From Rubrivivax sp. (GTDB lineage Bacteria > Pseudomonadota > Gammaproteobacteria > Burkholderiales > Burkholderiaceae_C): a DNA stretch of 9,278 bases. Position numbers and translations under genes: made by a program. Below the pieces are notes generated by a model that saw only the letters and a program-made list of their open reading frames with translations, searched no databases and was not told the DNA's origin. Of this stretch, positions 1 through 4,883 are shown piece after piece. The stretch's first letter is position 1. Each line of letters starts with the position of its first letter. Where the stretch lies: NCBI GenBank assembly GCA_020851615.1, contig JADZCL010000242.1, forward strand, positions 1-9,278, written 5' to 3'.

Positions 1-1102
1 CGCGCAAGGCCGTCTGCGGCACCTCGGCCCCCTCGATCCAGCGCGTGAGGGCGCGCTGTTCGGCGTCGCTGCACAGGCCTTGCGCCTGCTGCCAGGCGGC
101 GTCGAAATAGGTGTTGCGGTAGCGCTCGCCGCCGTCACACAGCAGAGTGACCACCGCGCCGCCCTGCCCCTGCTCGTGCAGGCGCTGCGCGCACAGCAGG
201 GCGGCAACCAGGTTGGTGCCGGTGCTGCCGCCCACCGGGCGCCCGAGGCGGCGGCTGAGCACATGCATCGCCGCCAGGCTCCATACATCGGGCACCTTCA
301 CCATCGCATCCAGCACGTCGGGCATGAACGAGGCCTCCACGAGCGGGCGGCCGATGCCTTCGATGCGCGAGCCCTCGGCCAGCGTCAGGTCGGCCGCCCC
401 GCTGACGTAGTGGTCGAAGAAGACGCTGCGCTCGGCATCCACGCCGCACACGCGCGTCTCATGGCGGCAGTAGTGCACGTAGCGCCCGAGCGTGGCCAGC
501 GTGCCGCCGGTGCCGGCGCTGGCCACGATCCACGCCGGGCAGGGATGGCGCTCGCGCTGCATCTGCGCGTAGATGCTCTGCGCGATGTTGTTGTTGGCGC
601 GCCAGTCGGTGGCCCGCTCGGCGAAGGTGAACTGGTCGAGGAAGCGGCCCCCGGTCTCATCGGCCAGGCGCTGGCTCTCGCCGTAGATCGCGCGCGGATC
701 GTCCACCAGATGGCAGCGCCCGCCCTGGAACTCGATCGCCGCGATCTTCTCGCGGCTGGTGCTGGCGGGCATCACGGCGATGAAGGGCAGGCCCAGCAGC
801 CGGGCGAAGTAGGCCTCGCTGATCGCCGTGCTTCCGCTGCTGGCCTCGACGACGGTCGCGCCGGCGTGCAGCCAGCCGTTGCACAGTGCATGCAGGAAGA
901 GGCTGCGCGCCAGGCGGTGCTTGAGGCTGCCGGTGGGGTGGCTGCTCTCGTCCTTGAGGTAGAGGTCCACGCCAGACAGCCCGGGCAGGGGCAGCGCGAT
1001 CAGGTGCGTGTCGCTGCTGCGCTGGAAATCGGCCTCGATGCGCCGCACCGCCTCGCGCACCCAGGCGCGGTGACCGGCATCCACTCTGCGGGGGGTATTC
1101 AT
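1..1102 (-). CDS. PLP-dependent cysteine synthase / L-cysteine desulfhydrase family protein (Cds1-like), 3' end off window
   Basis: This is a fold-type II PLP enzyme of the cysteine synthase superfamily, probably cytoplasmic. 367 codons are visible from the ATG at 1102 and the frame is still open at the left edge. The PLP-binding lysine is K61 in the motif TGSLKH, the substrate loop SSGST is at 89-93, and the phosphate-binding loop GTGGT is at 197-201. A late motif, [13 protein letters not shown] (321-333), lies where the family normally ends, so only a short tail should be missing. The segments [11 protein letters not shown] (171-181), SRIEGIGRP (245-253) and VGGSTGTN (290-297) resemble the mycobacterial Cds1-type L-cysteine desulfhydrase group more than CysK or CysM. 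The reaction, cysteine breakdown to pyruvate, sulfide and ammonia versus cysteine synthesis, cannot be settled from sequence. No strong ribosome binding site precedes the ATG, but no in-frame alternative start lies close upstream. The gene is divergent from the TldD-like gene. Confidence 0.88.
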   Translation of the reverse strand, partial: MNTPRRVDAGHRAWVREAVRRIEADFQRSSDTHLIALPLPGLSGVDLYLKDESSHPTGSLKHRLARSLFLHALCNGWLHAGATVVEASSGSTAISEAYFARLLGLPFIAVMPASTSREKIAAIEFQGGRCHLVDDPRAIYGESQRLADETGGRFLDQFTFAERATDWRANNNIAQSIYAQMQRERHPCPAWIVASAGTGGTLATLGRYVHYCRHETRVCGVDAERSVFFDHYVSGAADLTLAEGSRIEGIGRPLVEASFMPDVLDAMVKVPDVWSLAAMHVLSRRLGRPVGGSTGTNLVAALLCAQRLHEQGQGGAVVTLLCDGGERYRNTYFDAAWQQAQGLCSDAEQRALTRWIEGAEVPQTALR

Positions 1103-1158
1103 GGCGCGCAGTGTGCCGCAGCAACAGCCCCAGGCAAGCGCGCCGCCACGCGGATTCG

Positions 1159-1164
1159 TATGAT
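1159..1164 (+). promoter_or_regulatory. Possible -10 element for the tldD-like operon
   Basis: The hexamer TATGAT matches the sigma-70 -10 consensus at five of six positions. It sits 58 bases before the ATG at 1222, in the 119-bp divergent intergenic stretch. No convincing -35 box lies 16 to 18 bases upstream. A small hairpin with arms GCCGT (1176-1180) and ACGGC (1184-1188) follows and would lie in the leader. This is a weak call. Confidence 0.22.
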
Positions 1165-1221
1165 CTTCAGCCGGCGCCGTCGTACGGCACAAGCACCGCG
1201 CCGCCCACCGAAAGCCCCCGC

Positions 1222-2574
1222 ATGCCCCTGGCCGACACCCACCTCGAACTCCGCCACCACGAGCTGCGCAAGACGCGCATGCTGATGCTCGATGGCAACC
1301 TGACCGGCAACCTGCGCAGCGTGCAGGCCGGCGTGAGCGCGCGCGCCTATCACGGCGGCTACTGGGGCTTTGCCTGCGCCCCGGCCGGTGAGGCCGGCGT
1401 GCACTCCCGCATGCGCGAGCGCGCGCTGCACAACGCCCGCACGATGGCCGGCTTCGGCGCGCGCAGCGCACTGGCCCTGCCCGGGGACCACTACCGCGGC
1501 GAGCAGCCCGCACACGGCGTCAGTGCACTGTCCGCGGCGGAGTGCAGCCAGCGCATGAGCGAACTGCACGCGCACTGCATGCGCGAGTATCCCGGCCTGC
1601 GCAGCACGCGCGTCATGATCACCGACGAGGCACACAGCAAGCACCTGCGCACCGACGCCGGGGGCGAGTCACTTGCCCGCATCCAGCGCGCCGCCGTCTA
1701 TGTGGTGCTGGTGGCCGAGGACGACCAGGGCGCGCCGATCGAGCTGACCGAGATCGTCTCGGGCCTGGGCAGCCTGGCCGACATCGACTGGTCGCTGGCC
1801 ACCCTGGCGCCACGCCTGGCCCGGCTGCACGAGCACCTGCAGGCCAAGCGCCACGCCGTGCCCGCACGCGGCGGCGAGCAGCAGGTGGTGCTGTCGGCCG
1901 ACCTCACCGGCATGCTCGCGCACGAGGCGATGGGCCACCCCTGCGAGGCCGACGCCGTGCTCTCGGGCGCAGTCACCGCCGACCTGCAGGGCCACCGGGT
2001 GGCCAGCGAGCTGATCACGATGGTCGACTTGGCGCACCACTGGGACGGCCAGGAGCTGATGTGTCCGGTCTACGTCGATGACGAAGGCACGCCGGCAAGC
2101 GACGTGACCATGATCGAGCGCGGCGTGCTGCGCCAGTTCATGCACAGCCGCGAGACCGCCGCCCGCCTGGGCCTGCCCGCGAGCGGCAACGCCCGCGCCT
2201 ACGGCCCCGACGACGAGCCTCTGGTGCGCATGCGCAACACGGCCGTGCTGCCGGGCACGAGCACGCTGCAGGAGCTGATCGAGGGCGTGAGCGACGGCTA
2301 CCTGCTGCTGGAGAGCAGCAACGGCCAGGCCGACGCAACGACCGAGTTCATGTTCGGTGTCAACCTGGCCTACGAGATCCGCGCCGGCAAGCTCGGCCGC
2401 GCCGTGCGCGACACCACGCTCTCGGGCAGCGCCCTGAAGGTGCTGCAGCAGGTCGACGGCGTCGGGCGGGAGATGAAATGGAGCTGCAACGGCTACTGCG
2501 GCAAGAAGCAGCCGATGGTGGTCTCGGTGGGCGGGCCGGCGCTGCGCACGCGGGCGCACCTGGGCGGCCAGTGA
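1222..2574 (+). CDS. TldD-family metallopeptidase (TldD-like, zinc-binding subunit)
   Basis: 450 residues from the ATG at 1222. TldD proteins pair with TldE (PmbA) to form a zinc peptidase that threads and cuts flexible peptides. In E. coli they mature microcin B17 and have been linked to CcdA antitoxin breakdown. The family's HExxxH motif is present as HEAMGH at residues 234-239. The C-terminal segment [14 protein letters not shown] starts at C426, matching the family's conserved cysteine region thought to contribute to the metal site. The N-terminal domain carries the typical [15 protein letters not shown] pattern (about 37-51). The length is slightly below that of E. coli TldD (about 480). 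I chose ATG 1222 because the in-frame extension to a GTG at 1113 has no family-like sequence. The upstream GAAAG is only a weak ribosome binding site. The gene is followed after 10 bases by its TldE-like partner. It may be a paralogue rather than the housekeeping tldD, which usually stands alone. Confidence 0.9.
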   Translation: MPLADTHLELRHHELRKTRMLMLDGNLTGNLRSVQAGVSARAYHGGYWGFACAPAGEAGVHSRMRERALHNARTMAGFGARSALALPGDHYRGEQPAHGVSALSAAECSQRMSELHAHCMREYPGLRSTRVMITDEAHSKHLRTDAGGESLARIQRAAVYVVLVAEDDQGAPIELTEIVSGLGSLADIDWSLATLAPRLARLHEHLQAKRHAVPARGGEQQVVLSADLTGMLAHEAMGHPCEADAVLSGAVTADLQGHRVASELITMVDLAHHWDGQELMCPVYVDDEGTPASDVTMIERGVLRQFMHSRETAARLGLPASGNARAYGPDDEPLVRMRNTAVLPGTSTLQELIEGVSDGYLLLESSNGQADATTEFMFGVNLAYEIRAGKLGRAVRDTTLSGSALKVLQQVDGVGREMKWSCNGYCGKKQPMVVSVGGPALRTRAHLGGQ

Positions 2575-2584
2575 GGATCGGGCG

Positions 2585-3868
2585 ATGAACAACGGATTCG
2601 ACACCGCCGGCACCGCGCAGCACCTGCTGCAGGCGCTGCTGGCGCGCGGCTTCGAGCACGCCCAGGTGACGGTGAGCGAGCGCCACCGGCAGGAGCTCAC
2701 GCTTGCCCACAACGAGCCCAGCCTGCTGCGCAGCACCGAGGCACGCGTGCTGGCCGCCAGCGCCATCGTCGGCGGCCGGCGCGCCGCGGCCGAAGGCAAC
2801 GAACTGTCGACACAAGGCATCACCGACTTCGTTGCAGCACTGTGGGCCGCTGCGGGCTCGGCACCCGTCGATGCGGCCAACGCCGTCTCCAGCGCCCAGG
2901 TTGCACGCATCACCCGGGGGCCGCACCTTGCCGATCCCCAAGAACTCGCCGCGGCGCTGCGCACCCTGCTGGATTGGCGCAGCGCGCATGTGCCAACGAT
3001 GATGATCGAGGAGGCGCTGGCGGCACACGTGCTCAGTCGCTCCCACACGCTGACCAGCGGGGGCAGCGCCATCGCCTGCGACCTGGGCTGGACCGAGATG
3101 TCGGTCTTCGGCCTCGCACGCGACAGCGGGCAGACGAGTTCCTTCAACTACGCCGGCGGCACCGCGGAGTCGCTGAGCGCGGTGCCCGCGGCCTTCGGTA
3201 TCGAGCGCATGATGCGTGGCCTCACGCAGCAGGTGCACACCCAGCCGCTGCCCGCGCGCTTCATCGGTGACGTCGTGCTGGCGCCCGGCGCGGTCGAAGA
3301 CCTGCTGGCCTGGCTGCTCGAGCAACTCGGCGACGGCCCGCTGATCGACGGCAGCTCGCTCTACCGCGAGCGCGTGGGCCAGCGCATCGCCGCACCGCTG
3401 CTCACGCTCGCAAGCCGCTTCGACGCCCCCGGCTGCGCCCCGGTCAGCGCCGACGCCTTCGTCACCCCGGCCGTCACCCTGCTCGACGCCGGCGTGCTGA
3501 CGCAGCTCACGCCCAGCCTCTATGGCAGCCGCAAGACCGGGCTGCCGCACCGACCCGTTGCCGGCCGCGGCTGGCAGCTGCTGCCGGGCCAGACCCCGCT
3601 GGCGGACATCATCGCCGCAGTGCCGCGCGGCGCCGTCGTCGACCGCCTCTCGATGGGCACGCCTGCGCCCAGCGGCGACTTCTCCGGCGTCATCAAGAAC
3701 AGCTTCCTGATCGAGGACGGCCGCCTGGGCCCGGCACTCAGCGAGACCATGATCGCCGGCAACGTCGCGCGCATGCTGCTGGACGTGAGCGCCGTGAGCT
3801 CGGAATGCATCGACACCGGCACCCAGGCCTTGCCCTGGCTGCGGATCGGGAATCTGCACTTCAGTTGA
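2585..3868 (+). CDS. TldE/PmbA-family protein (partner of the TldD-like protein)
   Basis: 427 residues, cytoplasmic. The C-terminal stretch GDFSGVIKNSFLIEDG (364-379), followed by SETMIAGN (386-393), is the hallmark of the PmbA/TldE branch. There is no HExxxH motif: the equivalent helix reads DLLAWLLEQLGDG (239-251). This is expected for TldE, the non-zinc subunit that completes the closed chamber with TldD. The start ATG lies 10 bases after the TldD-like stop, and a GAGGA-like sequence spans the junction, so the two are almost certainly co-transcribed and made in equal amounts. The length is a little shorter than E. coli PmbA (about 450). The protein substrate is not evident, because no RiPP precursor peptide or cyclodehydratase is visible nearby. 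After its stop codon comes a segment of different base composition that holds a toxin-antitoxin module. Confidence 0.88.
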   Translation: MNNGFDTAGTAQHLLQALLARGFEHAQVTVSERHRQELTLAHNEPSLLRSTEARVLAASAIVGGRRAAAEGNELSTQGITDFVAALWAAAGSAPVDAANAVSSAQVARITRGPHLADPQELAAALRTLLDWRSAHVPTMMIEEALAAHVLSRSHTLTSGGSAIACDLGWTEMSVFGLARDSGQTSSFNYAGGTAESLSAVPAAFGIERMMRGLTQQVHTQPLPARFIGDVVLAPGAVEDLLAWLLEQLGDGPLIDGSSLYRERVGQRIAAPLLTLASRFDAPGCAPVSADAFVTPAVTLLDAGVLTQLTPSLYGSRKTGLPHRPVAGRGWQLLPGQTPLADIIAAVPRGAVVDRLSMGTPAPSGDFSGVIKNSFLIEDGRLGPALSETMIAGNVARMLLDVSAVSSECIDTGTQALPWLRIGNLHFS

Positions 3869-3871
3869 TCA
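3858..3871 (+). repeat. Left copy of an imperfect 14-bp direct repeat bracketing the vapBC segment
   Basis: ACTTCAGTTGATCA here matches ACTTCGGGTGATCA at 4807-4820 at 12 of 14 positions. The left copy covers the stop codon of the TldE-like gene. The right copy lies just upstream of the histidine kinase. The pair encloses the lower-GC vapBC region. It could be an old target duplication or attachment-like junction, or it could be chance. Confidence 0.35.
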
Positions 3872-3931
3872 CCGCAGACGCGGATGCACGCCAGCAGAAG
3901 ACGCGACCCGCCACACTGAACCAGTCTGCGG
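3872..3931. repeat. Perfect 8-bp inverted repeat with a 44-base spacer
   Basis: CCGCAGAC at 3872-3879 is exactly complementary to GTCTGCGG at 3924-3931. It begins three bases after the TldE-like stop codon. In RNA it would close a long loop. There is no T-tract, so a classical terminator is unlikely. It may be an mRNA 3' structure or the remnant of an element end. Confidence 0.4.
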
Positions 3932-4037
3932 CGGCCCTGAAGTTCACCACCAGCAGCCCGGCTGGCACGTCCTGCGTTCAAGGACAGGACCACACCATCC
4001 ACCGTTCCTGGCAGCGGGCTGGCTTCACTGGCAAGCA

Positions 4038-4066
4038 TCGACTGAAAGCGCTGACGTGTGTAAACT
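4038..4066 (+). promoter_or_regulatory. Candidate sigma-70 promoter for vapBC
   Basis: TCGACT (4038-4043) and TAAACT (4061-4066) each match consensus at four of six positions and are 17 bases apart. Transcription would begin near 4073, just at the ribosome binding site, giving a very short leader. This is an inference from matching alone. Confidence 0.33.
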
Positions 4067-4086
4067 GCCGCACAAGGAGTCACACA
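4057..4086. promoter_or_regulatory. Candidate VapB operator (inverted repeat over the vapBC promoter/start)
   Basis: TGTGTAA (4057-4063) and TCACACA (4080-4086) form an inverted repeat, identical at six of seven positions, with centres about 23 bp apart (two helical turns). It overlaps the proposed -10 box, the ribosome binding site and the first base of vapB. VapB-type antitoxins commonly repress their own operon by binding such repeats, so this is a reasonable autoregulatory site. Binding is not shown. Confidence 0.35.
4074..4079 (+). promoter_or_regulatory. Strong ribosome binding site fixing the vapB start
   Basis: AAGGAG lies six bases before the ATG at 4086. It decides against the longer in-frame GTG start at 4056, which would place this site inside the coding region. 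Confidence 0.75.
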
Positions 4087-4289
4087 TGGCCACCAACCTT
4101 GCAATCGATCCGGTCCTTCTCGACCGAGCCGTTCAAGTCAGCGGTGAGCGCACGAAGAAGGCTGCGGTAACCAAAGCCCTGCAAGAGTTCATCGCTCGCC
4201 GTGAGCAACGGCGCGTGGCTGATCTGCTGGGTAAGCTGGAGTGGGATCCGTCATTCGATTACAAGGCTGAGCGGTCTCGCCCCGAATGA
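4086..4289 (+). CDS. vapB: VapB-family type II antitoxin
   Basis: 67 residues. The N-terminal half, MATNLAIDPVLLDRAV followed by ERTKKAAVTKALQEFI (about 21-36), is the typical VapB ribbon-helix-helix DNA-binding fold. The C-terminal tail with DPSFDYKAERSRPE (54-67) is the toxin-neutralising segment. This antitoxin should bind and inhibit the downstream PIN RNase and repress its own promoter. Its stop codon overlaps the vapC start (ATGA at 4286-4289), which implies translational coupling. By hand count, 4081-4289 is 125 G/C of 209 (about 60%), against about 75-77% in sampled lines of neighbouring genes. Codons such as CTT, GTT and ACG-AAG-AAG runs also differ from the neighbours, all consistent with horizontal acquisition. 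Confidence 0.93.
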   Translation: MATNLAIDPVLLDRAVQVSGERTKKAAVTKALQEFIARREQRRVADLLGKLEWDPSFDYKAERSRPE

Positions 4290-4711
4290 CGCTGCTCGTT
4301 GATACAAGCGTTTGGTCTCTGGCCTTGCGCCGGGATGTCGAAGCGAACGAACCTGAGGTACAAGAACTCAAGGACGCCTTGTTCGGTTCAGACGTCGTGG
4401 TCACGACCGGCCTGGTCCTTCAGGAGCTATTGCAAGGGTTCTCGGGTGCCAGAGCCCAGGCTCAGATCATCGAGCGCTTTGCCGCCTTGCCTTTGCTTCA
4501 ACCCGACCGAGATGATCACATCGGTGCTGCAGCCCTGCGCAATGCATGCCGTCAAGCAGGTGTTCAGCTCGGCACTGTCGATGCACTGCTTGCACAACTC
4601 GCCGTCCGGCACGATCTATCGCTCCTCACCACAGACAAGGACTTCACGCATGCGGCCAAGCACTGCGCGCTACGCGTCTGGCCCGCAAAGGCACGAGCGA
4701 AGCGGCGGTAA
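4286..4711 (+). CDS. vapC: VapC-family PIN-domain toxin (ribonuclease)
   Basis: 141 residues, the usual size for VapC. The PIN-domain acidic residues that bind magnesium are all visible: D6 in LVDTSVW, E47 in LQELLQG, D99 in GTVDALLAQ and D117 in TTDKDF. VapC toxins cleave specific RNAs, often initiator tRNA or the 23S rRNA sarcin-ricin loop; which one applies here cannot be read from sequence. The toxin appears intact, so the module is probably active. The start overlaps the vapB stop by four bases. G+C is about 58-60%, like vapB and unlike the flanking genes. The basic tail KARAKRR is ordinary for the family. A second plus-strand frame over the same region (4299-4721) has no family signature and is only a shadow. 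Confidence 0.93.
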   Translation: MTLLVDTSVWSLALRRDVEANEPEVQELKDALFGSDVVVTTGLVLQELLQGFSGARAQAQIIERFAALPLLQPDRDDHIGAAALRNACRQAGVQLGTVDALLAQLAVRHDLSLLTTDKDFTHAAKHCALRVWPAKARAKRR

Positions 4712-4730
4712 TGCCTGGTGATGCCCGGTG
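4711..4730 (+). repeat. Two tandem 10-bp units directly after the vapC stop
   Basis: ATGCCTGGTG and ATGCCCGGTG lie head to tail and differ at one base. The first unit shares its first base with the vapC stop codon. The function is unknown; two units may be chance or slippage. Confidence 0.45.
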
Positions 4731-4739
4731 AGGTCCAAC

Positions 4740-4772
4740 CCGCTACAGGCTCCCCCCGCAGCGGCATTGTTT
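4740..4772 (+). terminator. Weak candidate terminator after vapBC
   Basis: CCGCT (4740-4744) pairs with AGCGG (4760-4764) around a 15-base loop, followed by a broken T-tract TTGTTT (4767-4772). The stem is short and the loop long, so the call is tentative. The rest of the 4712-4883 spacer holds no gene. It carries the right copy of the bracketing direct repeat and the leader of the kinase gene. Confidence 0.22.
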
Positions 4773-4806
4773 CGCACCACAAAGTACCGGCAGGAGGAGC
4801 TCCCCG

Positions 4807-4820
4807 ACTTCGGGTGATCA
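4807..4820 (+). repeat. Right copy of the imperfect 14-bp direct repeat bracketing vapBC
   Basis: ACTTCGGGTGATCA matches 12 of 14 positions of the copy at 3858-3871. The spacing between copies is 949 bases, enclosing vapBC and its regulatory region. Confidence 0.35.
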
Positions 4821-4883
4821 GGCCAGCGTCAGGCGCGCGCGATACATTGCGGGCGTGATCGTCGCCCACCCTCGGAGTCCGCC

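Larger units (their letters stand above)
3869..4085. other. Intergenic segment between the TldE-like gene and vapB
   Basis: 217 bases with no credible gene. G+C falls across it from about 68% (3901-3960) to 55% (4021-4080). It holds several inverted repeats: CCGCAGAC (3872-3879) with GTCTGCGG (3924-3931), CAGCCCG (3954-3960) with CGGGCTG (4015-4021), and a compact hairpin GTCCT/AGGAC (3969-3985, 7-base loop) inside the second pair. No poly-T run follows any of them, so I do not call an intrinsic terminator. The 3' end holds the vapBC promoter and ribosome binding site. Confidence 0.6.

Noticed and set aside
1111..1221. N-terminal extension of the TldD-like protein to a GTG start
   Set aside because: The extra 37 residues look unlike the family and the ATG at 1222 aligns with the expected start.
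80..1285. 401-residue plus-strand open frame over the left gene
   Set aside because: It begins with TTG, has low-complexity Ala/Arg/Gln/His content, and lies antisense to the PLP enzyme whose catalytic motifs are intact.
1669..3859. Two long minus-strand open frames (1669-3147 and 2360-3859) opposite the TldD/TldE genes
   Set aside because: They are products of high G+C antisense frames; the translations are rich in Arg, Ala, Gln and His without family motifs, while the plus strand carries clear TldD and PmbA signatures.
3884..3919. Short 11-codon frame after the TldE-like gene considered as a peptide substrate
   Set aside because: It has no ribosome binding site and no precursor-like sequence; too short to support.
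4299..4721. Second plus-strand frame of 140 residues overlapping vapC
   Set aside because: It has no family motif; the vapC frame has all four PIN acidic residues and the typical overlap with vapB.
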